This document shows positions 6,320 through 15,045 of a stretch of DNA of 46,330 nt, piece after piece. Made by a program: the position numbers and the translations under genes. The stretch comes from Chitinophagales bacterium (lineage in GTDB: Bacteria; Bacteroidota; Bacteroidia; Chitinophagales; Chitinophagaceae): positions 1 through 46,330 of the forward strand of contig JAURJU010000017.1 in the NCBI GenBank assembly GCA_030832085.1, written 5' to 3'. The first letter of the stretch is position 1. The number at the start of each line of letters is the position of its first letter. The notes under the pieces are model-generated. The model was not told where the DNA came from and did not search any database. It saw only the letters and a list, made by a program, of their open reading frames with translations.

Positions 6320-8746
6320 ATGACGATTTCATACAAATGGCTGATGGAGTATTTTGCTTCTCCCATCCCCCATGACAAGCTTTCACTGATCTTGAATTCA
6401 ATCGGGCTGGAAGTGGAAGGCTATGAAGAATACCAGGAGATCAAGGGCAACCTGGCAGGCCTGGTTACCGGTGAAGTGCTTTCTGTTGAGAAGCATCCGA
6501 ATGCAGACCGCCTTTCGGTCACTGCTGTCAATATTGGAGGAGAAAATCCACTGCAAATCGTTTGTGGGGCACCCAATGTGGCCGCAGGTCAAAAAGTTAT
6601 TGTCGCCCCCATCGGAACCACCATATTCCCCACCTCAGGAGACCCTATCACAATGAAGGCGGTAAAGATCCGCAGCATTGAAAGCCATGGGATGATCTGT
6701 GCAGATGATGAGATCGGTCTTGGTTCAGACCATAGTGGGATTCGGGTGTTGGATGCCAACACGCCTGTAGGCATCCCTGTTGCAAACCTTTTTGAGCCTT
6801 ACGATGACCATGTCATTGATATTGGACTGACACCCAACCGCAGCGATGCGATGAGCCACCTCGGCGTGGCCAGGGATGTCTGCAGCTGGTTGAACCACCA
6901 CGAGGGAACATCCATTCAACCCATCTCCAGGCTTGACAACAGTATCCCTTCAACAGGCCAGGCTTGTCCAATTGAAGTCATCGTGGAAAACAAGGTTGAT
7001 TGTCCGCGCTACACGGGCATCCTCATCAATGGCGTAACTGTTGGCGCTTCTCCAAAATGGATGCAGCAAAGGTTGAAAGCCATTGGACAAAGGCCCATCA
7101 ACAATATTGTGGACATCACCAATTATATCCTACACGACACTGGCCAACCCCTGCATGCTTTTGATGCAGACCAAATCAAAGGAGGAAAAGTGAGGATCAA
7201 GAACCTTCCTGCAGGTAGCGCATTTCTTGGGCTGGACGACAAGGAAAGAAAACTGGAGGCCGGAGACCTGATGATCTGCGACGACGAGAGCAATCCCATG
7301 TGCATGGGTGGTGTTTTTGGAGGAAAAGAAAGTGGTGTATCAGAAAAGACCAAAAACATATTTCTCGAAAGTGCCTGGTTCCACCCGGTTTCGATCCGAA
7401 AAAGTTCATTCAAGCACCAGCTCAGGACGGATGCTGCAATGCATTTTGAAAAAAGTGTTGACATTGGGCAAACCCTTGAAGTCTTGAAAAAAGCAACCCT
7501 GCTGATTCAAACTGCGGCAGGTGGAGCCATCAACAGTGAGCCTGTTGATGTTTACCCCATTCCAAAAACACAACCTGTCATTGAATTGGGCTATTCCTAT
7601 CTGCAGAAAATGAGTGGAAAGGCCTACGAAAAGCAGACAGCGAAAAACATCCTGCTTGGCATGGGATTTCAATTGGTCGATGAAAATGCGGAGACCATCA
7701 CTGTTGAAACGCCAACCCACAAAACAGATGTCACCATCCCGGCTGACCTGGTAGAAGAGATCATGCGGATTGATGGCTTTGACAACATTGAAATTCCTTC
7801 CAGCATTACGATTTCCCCTTCCGTTTCCAGTGGAAGCAGGGATTACCCCATGCGCGAAAAGCTTTCTGGAATACTTGCGGGCATTGGATTCAATGAGATG
7901 CTCAACAACTCTATTACCCACAGTGCCAATTATACGGAAGAGGAAATGGGACGTGCAGTAAAAATGTTGAACAACCTGAGCTCAGAACTGGACACCCTTC
8001 GGCTGACCATGTTGGAAACTGGACTGCAAACCATGGCAAGAAACCTCAACCACAGAAATGACAACCTCAGGCTCTTTGAATTTGGGAAGACCTATGCAAA
8101 AAATGAAAGTTCATATTTTGAGGATGATCATCTCGCCTTGTTTACCGCAGGAAAAGTCAACGAAAAATCCTGGAACAAGGCAGAAGAAGATGCGAATCTT
8201 TTTTACCTGAAAGGTGTCATCAACGCACTACAGGTTCAATCCGGAATTGAAAAGATAAAATTCTCAGCAGAAGCATCAGACAGGTTTGATGATGCTCTTA
8301 TCGGCACTGCAGGAAAACTAAAAGTGTTGACCATCGGAAAGCCTTCAGAGGCCATGTTGAAAAAGTTCGACATTCGGGTACCGGTTTGGTTTGCAGACAT
8401 CCATTGGAACAACTGGCTGAAAGCCGGAGAGAAAAATGTCATCCGTTACCGGGAAATATCAAAATTCCCTGCTGTTCAACGCGACCTTTCATTTGTTGCT
8501 GACAATAGCATTACTTACAGCGAAATTGAAAAGTTGTTGAATGCCTTGTCGATGCCACAACTCAAGAGTTATCGCTTGTTTGATGTTTTCAAGAGTGAAA
8601 AACTGGGCAAGGATAAGCAATCCCTGGCCATGAATTTCACCTTCCTGGACGATGAGAAAACGATGAAAGATGAGGAAATTGATAAAATGATGGCTAAAAT
8701 CACCAGCAATATTGAAAAAACCCTGCTTGCAGAGATTAGAAAATAA
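6320..8746 (+). CDS. pheT: Phenylalanyl-tRNA synthetase beta subunit
   Basis: This 808-residue protein is the large subunit of the alpha2-beta2 enzyme that charges tRNA-Phe. In order it shows the tRNA-binding OB domain (about 40-150, with EKHPNADRLSVTAVNIG and IVCGAPNV), the B3/B4 editing domain (with INNIVDITNYI and GQPLHAFDAD), the B5 domain, the catalytic-like core and the C-terminal anticodon-binding domain (KFPAVQRDLSFV and a final FLDDEKTMKDEEI). The length is normal for the family. The alpha subunit gene pheS is not in the window, so the two subunits are encoded apart. The coiled-coil gene follows after two bases. Confidence 0.97.
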   Translation: MTISYKWLMEYFASPIPHDKLSLILNSIGLEVEGYEEYQEIKGNLAGLVTGEVLSVEKHPNADRLSVTAVNIGGENPLQIVCGAPNVAAGQKVIVAPIGTTIFPTSGDPITMKAVKIRSIESHGMICADDEIGLGSDHSGIRVLDANTPVGIPVANLFEPYDDHVIDIGLTPNRSDAMSHLGVARDVCSWLNHHEGTSIQPISRLDNSIPSTGQACPIEVIVENKVDCPRYTGILINGVTVGASPKWMQQRLKAIGQRPINNIVDITNYILHDTGQPLHAFDADQIKGGKVRIKNLPAGSAFLGLDDKERKLEAGDLMICDDESNPMCMGGVFGGKESGVSEKTKNIFLESAWFHPVSIRKSSFKHQLRTDAAMHFEKSVDIGQTLEVLKKATLLIQTAAGGAINSEPVDVYPIPKTQPVIELGYSYLQKMSGKAYEKQTAKNILLGMGFQLVDENAETITVETPTHKTDVTIPADLVEEIMRIDGFDNIEIPSSITISPSVSSGSRDYPMREKLSGILAGIGFNEMLNNSITHSANYTEEEMGRAVKMLNNLSSELDTLRLTMLETGLQTMARNLNHRNDNLRLFEFGKTYAKNESSYFEDDHLALFTAGKVNEKSWNKAEEDANLFYLKGVINALQVQSGIEKIKFSAEASDRFDDALIGTAGKLKVLTIGKPSEAMLKKFDIRVPVWFADIHWNNWLKAGEKNVIRYREISKFPAVQRDLSFVADNSITYSEIEKLLNALSMPQLKSYRLFDVFKSEKLGKDKQSLAMNFTFLDDEKTMKDEEIDKMMAKITSNIEKTLLAEIRK

Positions 8747-8748
8747 GT

Positions 8749-9042
8749 ATGGCAGAACACAAGGAAAAATTCATCAGGATTGAGGAAAAATTAGGAACCC
8801 TCACCGCAAAACTTCGTGAATTCAAGCGCGATAACGACAAGATGCGCAAGGAACTGGATGAGAAAAAACTGCAATGGGAAGAGCTGAAAGCGAAGAACCA
8901 GCAGATGGAGATGCAAATGAACCTGTTGCGGGATGGGGAATCCAATGACTCAAAAGAATCCAGAACGGTGTTGGAAAAAAAGCTCAACGATTACATCAAG
9001 GAAATAGACAGGTGCATTGCCCTATTGGGTAACCAGGACTAG
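8749..9042 (+). CDS. Small coiled-coil protein, possible ZapA partner
   Basis: This 97-residue protein is highly charged and almost entirely predicted coiled coil over residues 1-70 (EEKLGTLTAKLREFKRDNDKM, then ELDEKKLQWEELKAKNQQMEMQM). It ends in the helix LEKKLNDYIKEIDRCIALL. It has no signal peptide or membrane segment. Neighbours: it begins two bases after pheT, and zapA lies 348 bases downstream. From memory, similar small coiled-coil genes occur between pheT and zapA in related Bacteroidota. A ZapB-like role in Z-ring organisation is an inference from context and composition only. Its TAG stop lies in a CTAG palindrome that also supplies the stop of the antisense gene at 9039. Confidence 0.8.
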   Translation: MAEHKEKFIRIEEKLGTLTAKLREFKRDNDKMRKELDEKKLQWEELKAKNQQMEMQMNLLRDGESNDSKESRTVLEKKLNDYIKEIDRCIALLGNQD

Positions 9043-9332
9043 ACCCTTTTGACCATCCTGACTTCTACAACATCATCACCCTGCGCGCATTGAAGGGTGT
9101 ACACGCCATATGGCAGGTCATTCAATCCTTCCCATGATACCGAACTCTTGCCCGAGACGATGTTTTTTTCAGTTTTACAGCAAATTTTGCCATCTTCACT
9201 TTTGAGAGAAACATATAGGGGGTAATGGTTGGCATCTTCAACGTCAATCGTGAGATTGTCAATAAAAGTTGAAGCCTTAGGTTTTGCTAACATGGTAACA
9301 GTTTGTTTTTTAATCATTCTTGATAAAAACAC
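9039..9332 (-). CDS. Small hypothetical protein resembling a beta-sandwich sorting domain
   Basis: Ninety-seven residues are encoded antisense between the coiled-coil gene and zapA. No cleavable signal peptide is evident. The chain looks all-beta (FIDNLTIDVEDANHYPLYVSL, then SVSWEGLNDLPYGVYTLQC) and ends RMVKRV. The pattern L-x-x-L-P-x-G-x-Y-x-L-x(n)-KxVKxV resembles type A type IX secretion C-terminal domains, but here it stands alone. The start could be residue 1, 6 or 14. The stop overlaps the convergent gene by 4 bases. AT-rich sequence at 9333-9390 would have to hold both this promoter and that of zapA. The function is unknown. Confidence 0.6.
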   Translation of the reverse strand: MFLSRMIKKQTVTMLAKPKASTFIDNLTIDVEDANHYPLYVSLKSEDGKICCKTEKNIVSGKSSVSWEGLNDLPYGVYTLQCAQGDDVVEVRMVKRV

Positions 9333-9390
9333 CAGACCGCTCTCACTTTAGTTAATAAATTGTGAATAAATATAGCCAAATATTACGAAA

Positions 9391-9681
9391 ATGCAAAATT
9401 TGATCACGATAAATCTTCCGGTTGCTGACAGGTCTTACCGACTGAAAATCAATGCAGAGGACGAAGAAACCGTCAGGAAGATGGCCAAAAAACTCAATGA
9501 CCAGCTCCAGCAGTTCAAAACACAATATCCGGGCAAGGACATGCAAGACTATCTTGCCATGTCGCTGATTTCATTTGTTACTGAAGGGCAAGGTTCCAAC
9601 ACCGCGGTTTACGCAGACCAGGACACAGAAAATTTTTTAATGGGGATTGAGGCCAGTATCGACAAGGCCCTGGAAGACTGA
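9391..9681 (+). CDS. zapA: Cell division protein ZapA
   Basis: This 96-residue protein has the ZapA pattern: an N-terminal beta hairpin with ITINLPVADRSYRLKINAEDEETVRKMAKKL split by a turn, then a long coiled-coil helix. Family knowledge: ZapA tetramers crosslink FtsZ filaments at midcell. Start ATG 9391 follows an AT-rich segment with ATATTACGAAA. The gene stands between a divergent small gene and rny. The C-terminal acidic end (IEASIDKALED) fits the family, and the length is normal for a Bacteroidota member. Confidence 0.88.
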   Translation: MQNLITINLPVADRSYRLKINAEDEETVRKMAKKLNDQLQQFKTQYPGKDMQDYLAMSLISFVTEGQGSNTAVYADQDTENFLMGIEASIDKALED

Positions 9682-9717
9682 ACCCCATTTTAACGCCTTT
9701 TTATCCCCTTTTTTCGT

Positions 9718-9725
9718 TAACTTCG
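9718..9725 (+). promoter_or_regulatory. Probable rny -7 box
   Basis: TAACTTCG resembles TAnnTTTG and would give a leader of roughly 60 bases before the rny start at 9793. The leader shows no obvious riboswitch. Confidence 0.4.
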
Positions 9726-9792
9726 CCCCCATTGCCCCCGTATGAAATATTTTCGAAGGGATTGATTATGAAACAGAAAAAAACTATTATTC

Positions 9793-11361
9793 ATGGAATC
9801 GTCACTCATCATACCCATCATCACAGGGATTGTAGCCGCATTGGCTGGTCTCGGACTGGGTAAACTAATTTTCGCAAAAGATACCCAGGCCAGGGTCGAA
9901 GAAGCCAAAAAACAAGCAGCACAAATCCTTTCAGACGCAGAATTCAAGTCTGAAAACCTTAAAAAAGAGAAACTCCTAGAAGCAAAAGAAAAGTTCGTTC
10001 AGCTCAAGGCAGACCATGAAAGGGACAGTCTTGAGAAAAACAAGAAAATCAACGATGCTGAAAACAGGATCAAGCAAAAGGAGCAAACCATCAACCAAAA
10101 GGTTGAAGCCGTTGAAAAACAGATAAAGGAAAACGACACCATCAAGGAACACCTCAACAGGCAAATTGAGATCGTCAACCAAAAAAGGACCGAACTCGAG
10201 AAGCACCAGGAAGAGCATATCCGGAAACTGGAAAAAATAGCGGGTCTTACTGCAGAAGACGCAAAGGCACAGTTGATTGAAAGCCTCAAGCAGGAAGCCC
10301 AAACCAGGGCCCTTTCTCTGCAACAGGAAATCATTGAAGATGCCCGTCAAAAGGCCAACAAAGAAGCCAGAAAGATCATCATCCAGAGCATCCAGCGTAC
10401 AGCGGCAGAACAAACCATTGAAAATACCGTCACTGTTTTCCAGCTGGAAAGCGATGAAATCAAAGGACAAATCATCGGCCGTGAAGGACGCAACATCCGC
10501 GCCATTGAAGCTGCAACGGGAGTTGACCTGGTGGTGGATGATACACCAGAAGCCATTGTACTTTCCTCCTATGACCCCTTGAGAAGAGAAATCGCCAGGC
10601 TTTCACTGCAACGCCTTGTAAGTGACGGCAGGATCCATCCTGCCAGGATTGAGGAAGTGGTGGAAAAAACCCGCAGGCAACTGGAAGAGCAAGTGATGGA
10701 AATCGGTGAAAGAACCATCATAGAATTGGGCATCCATGGGCTGCACAAGGAACTTGTACGTGTTGTAGGTAAAATGAGGTTCAGGTCTTCTTATGGCCAA
10801 AACCTCCTGATGCACAGCCGCGAGGTGGCCAACCTTTGTGGCATCATGGCGGCAGAATTGGGCATGAACTCCAAGCTGGCAAAGCGTGCAGGCCTCTTGC
10901 ACGATATTGGCAAGGTGCCCGATGAGGAAACTGAATTGAGCCATGCATTGTTAGGAGGTAAACTTGCTGAGAAGTATGGTGAAAACCCAGCAGTAGTCAA
11001 CGCCATCGCAGCGCACCATGATGAGACAGAAATGCAATATGTAATCTCCCCTATCATCCAAGCCTGTGATGCCATCAGTGGCGCAAGGCCCGGAGCTAGA
11101 AGGGAAATCATGCAACAATACATTCAAAGGATCAAGGACCTGGAAAACCTCGCCATGACTTACCAAGGTGTAGAAAAGGCCTATGCCATCCAAGCCGGAA
11201 GGGAATTGAGGGTGATCGTTGAAGCCGACAAGGTAACCGATGGCGATAGCGATAAACTCAGCTTCGATATGGCCCAAAAGATCCAAACGGAAATGACCTA
11301 CCCAGGACAAATCAAGGTAACTGTGATCCGTGAAAAAAGAGCGGTCAACGTTGCCCGATAA
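9793..11361 (+). CDS. rny: Ribonuclease Y
   Basis: This 522-residue endoribonuclease initiates mRNA decay from the membrane. It has one N-terminal membrane helix ([19 protein letters not shown]), a long coiled coil (about 35-210), a KH domain with [21 protein letters not shown] near residue 226 (broken here by the family's GRNI turn), and an HD domain with [12 protein letters not shown] near residue 367 and AAHHDETEM. The C-terminus [15 protein letters not shown] is the family ending. The length matches other RNase Y proteins. It is followed, with its own promoter, by rplS. Confidence 0.96.
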   Translation: MESSLIIPIITGIVAALAGLGLGKLIFAKDTQARVEEAKKQAAQILSDAEFKSENLKKEKLLEAKEKFVQLKADHERDSLEKNKKINDAENRIKQKEQTINQKVEAVEKQIKENDTIKEHLNRQIEIVNQKRTELEKHQEEHIRKLEKIAGLTAEDAKAQLIESLKQEAQTRALSLQQEIIEDARQKANKEARKIIIQSIQRTAAEQTIENTVTVFQLESDEIKGQIIGREGRNIRAIEAATGVDLVVDDTPEAIVLSSYDPLRREIARLSLQRLVSDGRIHPARIEEVVEKTRRQLEEQVMEIGERTIIELGIHGLHKELVRVVGKMRFRSSYGQNLLMHSREVANLCGIMAAELGMNSKLAKRAGLLHDIGKVPDEETELSHALLGGKLAEKYGENPAVVNAIAAHHDETEMQYVISPIIQACDAISGARPGARREIMQQYIQRIKDLENLAMTYQGVEKAYAIQAGRELRVIVEADKVTDGDSDKLSFDMAQKIQTEMTYPGQIKVTVIREKRAVNVAR

Positions 11362-11370
11362 GAAATAGAT

Positions 11371-11401
11371 TTTGTAATAAATAGGATTAATTATACTTTC
11401 G
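11371..11401 (+). promoter_or_regulatory. rplS promoter
   Basis: TTTG at 11371-11374 and TACTTTCG at 11394-11401 are separated by 19 bases, the spacing expected for the Bacteroidota -33/-7 pair. The start codon is 19 bases downstream of the -7 box. Confidence 0.7.
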
Positions 11402-11420
11402 CACTCCAAATTTTTAGGTT

Positions 11421-11774
11421 ATGAATCAAGCTATCGCATTTGTACATGAGCAGTTGACCCCCGTCAACAATTTCCCCAAGTTCAAAGCCGGTGACAATGT
11501 TACCGTAAACTATAAGATCATTGAAGGAAACAAAGAAAGGATCCAAAGTTTCAAGGGTGATGTAATCAAGCGTCAAGGCACTGCCGGAACCGCAACATTT
11601 ACCGTAAGGAAAATGTCTGATGGTGTCGGTGTTGAAAGAACCTTTCCTGTTGCTTCACCAAACATTGAATCAGTTACCTTGAACAAAACCGGTAAGGTTC
11701 GCCGCGCCAAACTGTACTTCCTCAGGGAAAGAAGCGGTAAAAGGGCAAGGATCAAGGAAAAAAGGGTTAAATAA
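11421..11774 (+). CDS. rplS: 50S ribosomal protein L19
   Basis: This 117-residue protein of the large subunit lies at the interface with 16S rRNA. It shows the L19 landmarks: [15 protein letters not shown], then [14 protein letters not shown], the conserved [18 protein letters not shown] and the basic end [18 protein letters not shown]. It is monocistronic in appearance, with its own promoter upstream and a strong hairpin terminator 21 bases past the stop. Confidence 0.97.
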   Translation: MNQAIAFVHEQLTPVNNFPKFKAGDNVTVNYKIIEGNKERIQSFKGDVIKRQGTAGTATFTVRKMSDGVGVERTFPVASPNIESVTLNKTGKVRRAKLYFLRERSGKRARIKEKRVK

Positions 11775-11795
11775 TCCTTCCTACAATTTTTTGTT

Positions 11796-11821
11796 AATCC
11801 CGCCTTGTGCGGGATTTTTTT
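11796..11821 (+). terminator. Intrinsic terminator after rplS
   Basis: AATCCCGC and GCGGGATT form a perfect 8-pair stem with loop CTTGT, followed by a T run. Confidence 0.93.
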
Positions 11822-11855
11822 ATGGACTTACCTTCCAAAGCCATGAAAAAAATAG

Positions 11856-11863
11856 TAGATTTG
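11856..11863 (+). promoter_or_regulatory. tatA -7 box
   Basis: TAGATTTG matches TAnnTTTG exactly and lies 22 bases before the tatA start, downstream of the rplS terminator. Confidence 0.65.
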
Positions 11864-11885
11864 TTTTCTACTAAAATTTCAAACT

Positions 11886-12098
11886 ATGTTATCCAATAGC
11901 ACATTTTTGTTGGCAATGCCAGGTGGTTCTGAGTGGATTTTCATCATACTTGCTGTGCTGATCCTCTTTGGAGGCCGCAAAATCCCTGAGTTCATGCGCG
12001 GACTTGGAAAGGGCATCCGTGAATTCAACGATGCAAAATCCAATGTGAAGAAAGAGATTGAAGACGGAATGCAGGAAAAGGACAAGCAAGCCAACTGA
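11886..12098 (+). CDS. tatA: Twin-arginine translocase subunit TatA/TatE
   Basis: This 70-residue protein has one membrane helix (EWIFIILAVLILFGG), the FGGRKIPE hinge and an amphipathic helix MRGLGKGIREFNDA, followed by a charged tail. Family knowledge: TatA oligomers form the pore for folded proteins exported by the Tat pathway. The tatC gene is not in the window. gatA begins 16 bases downstream if its TTG at 12115 is used, so the two genes and the transglycosylase behind them look like one transcription unit. Confidence 0.93.
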   Translation: MLSNSTFLLAMPGGSEWIFIILAVLILFGGRKIPEFMRGLGKGIREFNDAKSNVKKEIEDGMQEKDKQAN

Positions 12099-12114
12099 TC
12101 CTTACGCCCCGGTT

Positions 12115-13542
12115 TTGTACTCCCATCATTCTATATCGGAACTCCGAAGTAAATTGTCATGTGGCGAACTCAGCTGCACAGATATCACCAATGGTTATCT
12201 TCTGCAGATTGAACGCAAAAAGCACCTCAATGCTTTTATCGAAGTATTTGGGGAAGAGGCTTTGCAAAGAGCCAGAACCCTAGACCAAAAAAAAGACCAT
12301 CCAACATCTTGGGGCAAACTCTATGGTGTTGTCATCGGCATCAAGGATGTCCTCTGCTACAAGGACCATCATGTAGGGGCCTCATCAGGCATATTAAAGG
12401 GATACACTGCCATTTACAACGCAACTGCCATTCAACGTTTGATGGACGAGGACGCCATCATCATAGGCAACCTCAACTGTGACGAGTTTGCCATGGGATC
12501 TTCCAATGAACATTCTGTACACGGCAGGGTTTTGAATGCCATTGATGAATCCCGCGTTCCCGGCGGTTCCTCAGGCGGCTCTGCGGTTGCAGTACAGGCA
12601 GACATGTGCATGGTCAGCCTCGGTTCAGATACAGGTGGATCGGTCAGGCAGCCAGCTGATTTTTGTGGCATCATCGGCATGAAACCTGGCTATGGCAGAA
12701 TCTCCCGGTACGGCCTGTTGGCCTACGCCTCATCATTTGACCAAATCGGAATATTTTCAAAAAACATTGATGACCTCGCGCAGGTACTCTCTGTCATTGC
12801 TGGCCAGGATGCATTCGACAGCACATGCAGCAGCGCAGCCGTTCCTGATTATACAACCGAAATCAATCCTGAAGAGAAATACCGAATTGCTTACTTTCCA
12901 CAAAGCATGGAACATCCCTCCCTTGATCCCGAGATCAAAAAAAACATTCAGGATTGGATGGGGGAAATGAAAGCAAAAGGACACAGCATTGAACCAGTAG
13001 ATTTTGAATACCTGGATCATGTTGTGCCCACCTACTATGTGTTGACCACTGCAGAAGCCTCATCCAACCTATCAAGGTATGATGGGATTAAATTTGGATA
13101 CAGGACTTCCCAGAAGACTGAAAGCCTGAATGAATTGTATAAAAAAACAAGGTCTGAAGGTTTTGGGAAGGAAGTCAAGAGAAGGATCATGCTTGGCACT
13201 TTCGTTTTGAGCACCGGATATTATGACGCATATTATGCAAAGGCGCAACAGGTTAGACGCCTGATTACTGATAAGACAAACAGTATTTTTTCGCAGTACG
13301 ACCTCATAGTCATGCCAACAACCCCTGCAACTGCATTTAAATTTGGTGAAAAAAGCAATGATGCTGTTGAAATGTTTTTGGGTGATCTCTACACCGTCTA
13401 TGCAAACCTTGCAGGCATCGCTGCCATCTCCCTTCCATTGTTCAAGCATTCAAATGGCATGCCATTTGGCGTTCAGGTGATGTCAGACAGGCTGCAGGAA
13501 ACCAAGCTATTGTCTTTTTCCACTCAGGCCATGAAAAGCTGA
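12115..13542 (+). CDS. gatA: Asp/Glu-tRNA amidotransferase subunit A
   Basis: With the TTG start at 12115 the protein has 475 residues. GatA releases ammonia from glutamine for transamidation of misacylated Glu-tRNA-Gln or Asp-tRNA-Asn. The amidase Ser-cisSer-Lys triad is in place: Lys77 in GIKDV, cis-Ser152 in PGGSSGGS and Ser176 in SDTGGSVRQP. These positions fit the numbering of characterised GatA proteins to within two residues. The frame is open further upstream to a TTG at 12058 inside tatA, but that adds a basic tail not expected in the family, so I prefer 12115. The gatB and gatC genes are not in the window. Confidence 0.93.
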   Translation: MYSHHSISELRSKLSCGELSCTDITNGYLLQIERKKHLNAFIEVFGEEALQRARTLDQKKDHPTSWGKLYGVVIGIKDVLCYKDHHVGASSGILKGYTAIYNATAIQRLMDEDAIIIGNLNCDEFAMGSSNEHSVHGRVLNAIDESRVPGGSSGGSAVAVQADMCMVSLGSDTGGSVRQPADFCGIIGMKPGYGRISRYGLLAYASSFDQIGIFSKNIDDLAQVLSVIAGQDAFDSTCSSAAVPDYTTEINPEEKYRIAYFPQSMEHPSLDPEIKKNIQDWMGEMKAKGHSIEPVDFEYLDHVVPTYYVLTTAEASSNLSRYDGIKFGYRTSQKTESLNELYKKTRSEGFGKEVKRRIMLGTFVLSTGYYDAYYAKAQQVRRLITDKTNSIFSQYDLIVMPTTPATAFKFGEKSNDAVEMFLGDLYTVYANLAGIAAISLPLFKHSNGMPFGVQVMSDRLQETKLLSFSTQAMKS

Positions 13543-13544
13543 AG

Positions 13545-14548
13545 ATGGCTATACAAAATAAAATAATTGCATTGGTCGTTGCGGCTGGAATATTGATGCA
13601 GGGTGCCGGAACTGCCCAAACAACAGCACCTTCAGGCAAAAGCAGCAGCATACAATGGGATGAACTCAACCCCAGAGCAATAGGATTTGTAAAAGACTAT
13701 CTTGACATACACGAAGATCGACTCATGAAAATGAAAGTATGGGGACAACCCTATTTCATCATGATAGAATCTGTCCTGAACAGGTATCATCTCCCTCCCT
13801 CGCTCAAGTACCTCGCAGTGATCGAATCAGACCTCAAAAGCACTGCACTGTCCTCGGCCGGAGCAGTTGGTCCATGGCAGTTCATGCCCGGTACAGCCAG
13901 AGATCTTGGATTGGTTGTAACAGCCACGAGAGATGATCGCATGGACCTGTACAAAAGTTCACATGCAGCAGCCAAATTCCTTTCGCGCATGCATGAACAG
14001 TTGGGTGATTGGCTCTTGGTGGTTGCTGCATACAATGGAGGTTTGGCCAGGGTTGAAAACATCTTGCCAATAAAAAATCAAGGGACTTCTGGATGATTCA
14101 ACATGAACTGCCGGCAGAATCCAGGAACCATGTCAAAAAATTCATTGCAACACATTACATCTTTGAACGCAACGGCAGTGAAACAACCGGAATTAAAAAA
14201 ACTGCAGAAAAACAGCCCTTGTTGTCAGCAGATGAGTTGGCAAATTCAGATACGCTCTCTATCACAGGCAGATATTCCAGCATGGTCATCACCAAGAACC
14301 TTGCTGTGGATCTTGTGCTTTTCAACAAGTGGAACCCAGACTTTGACAAAAAGGTGATGATGGAAAACTATCCCATCCGGTTGCCCAAGGATAAGATTGG
14401 TGCATTTCAGTCCAATAGAAATAAAATTGCGCAGGAATCGATTCTGTTGATGATGCAACAGAACATTGATGCAGGAAACGAATATCCACAGCCTTTAAGT
14501 CTGCCTGCACCAATTCAAAAAAGGAAGCCCGTCAAGGGCAAAAGATGA
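13545..14548 (+). pseudogene. Lytic murein transglycosylase (MltD-like), split by a -1 frameshift
   Basis: Frame one (13545-14096, 183 residues) has a signal peptide (IIALVVAAGILMQGAGTAQ) and an SLT domain with the catalytic Glu94 in LAVIESDLKSTALSSAGAVG, followed by PWQFMPGTA and YNGG. It then ends at a TGA at 14094. The continuation is in the -1 frame: read from about 14072 it gives KKSRDFWMIQHELPAESR, HVKKFIATHYIFER and about 130 further residues to 14548. One extra A in the run at 14072-14077 would join the frames into a protein of about 334 residues. The heptamer A AAA AAT in frame one is of the slippery form X XXY YYZ, so programmed slippage is a second possibility, a sequencing error a third. 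The gene starts two bases after gatA. Confidence 0.82.
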
Positions 14549-14549
14549 T

Positions 14550-14957
14550 CTAGTAGTCGTCATCATCGTCAAATCCACCACCGCCGCCTGCACCATCGTC
14601 AAAATATCCAAGATCCTTGAATTCATCATCAATGGAAAAGTCATCGTCGTCAGATACTTTCTTTCCACCAGATTTAGAAGATTTTGATTTGGGGATATCA
14701 AATTCTTGAAAGTCAGGATCCCAACTGTCGTCCTCCTCAGCTTTCTCCCAATCGTCATCCATGTCAACGTCTGCGTCGTCATCATCGTCAGAAGCTCGTC
14801 CGGATTTTTTTGCAGGCATCTCATCATCCTGATCAAAATCATCGTCTTCCTCCTCTTGCTTTTTCTTTGATTTTGGTGCAGCTTTTGCAGCCTTTGAAGA
14901 GGTTTCACTTCCTTCAGGTTTTGCGACAACCTTTTTTTCTTTTACTGACTTTGCCAT
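14550..14957 (-). CDS. Highly acidic low-complexity protein
   Basis: The protein has 135 residues. A lysine-rich N-terminus (about 1-35, MAKSVKEKKVVAKPEG) is followed by aspartate-rich blocks and a C-terminus with FSIDDEFKDLGYFDDG, a glycine run and a final FDDDDDY. There is no signal peptide, membrane helix or recognisable fold. From memory, short acidic proteins of this kind are common in Bacteroidota and lack a proven function. The acidic-aromatic tip recalls the SSB C-terminal tail, but no OB domain is present. The strong bias is seen at the protein level, with GAT/GAC codons producing a repetitive DNA sequence. The stop lies one base from the end of the transglycosylase gene. Confidence 0.75.
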   Translation of the reverse strand: MAKSVKEKKVVAKPEGSETSSKAAKAAPKSKKKQEEEDDDFDQDDEMPAKKSGRASDDDDDADVDMDDDWEKAEEDDSWDPDFQEFDIPKSKSSKSGGKKVSDDDDFSIDDEFKDLGYFDDGAGGGGGFDDDDDY

Positions 14958-15045
14958 AGCAACATGAGATTTACCCTGTAAAATTTCTGAGACTTTTTTA
15001 CTTGACCAAATATTTTGAAAATATTTTTTCTTTTAATGCGGATAA

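Noticed and set aside
9682-9792. Possible 6S RNA or riboswitch between zapA and rny
   Set aside because: Only 111 bases, and I could not find a long bulged hairpin; it looks like a plain promoter and leader.
12058-12114. Upstream extension of gatA to TTG 12058
   Set aside because: It would overlap tatA by 41 bases and add a basic tail not seen in GatA proteins; the TTG at 12115 gives the expected N-terminus and triad numbering.
14495-14929. 144-codon minus-strand frame overlapping the acidic protein
   Set aside because: It is a frame-shifted reading of the same low-complexity DNA with an unlikely T/M/L-rich product.
15006-15030. AT-rich palindrome AAATATTTTGAAAATATTT as an operator
   Set aside because: It is simple AT-rich sequence expected by chance, with no supporting context.
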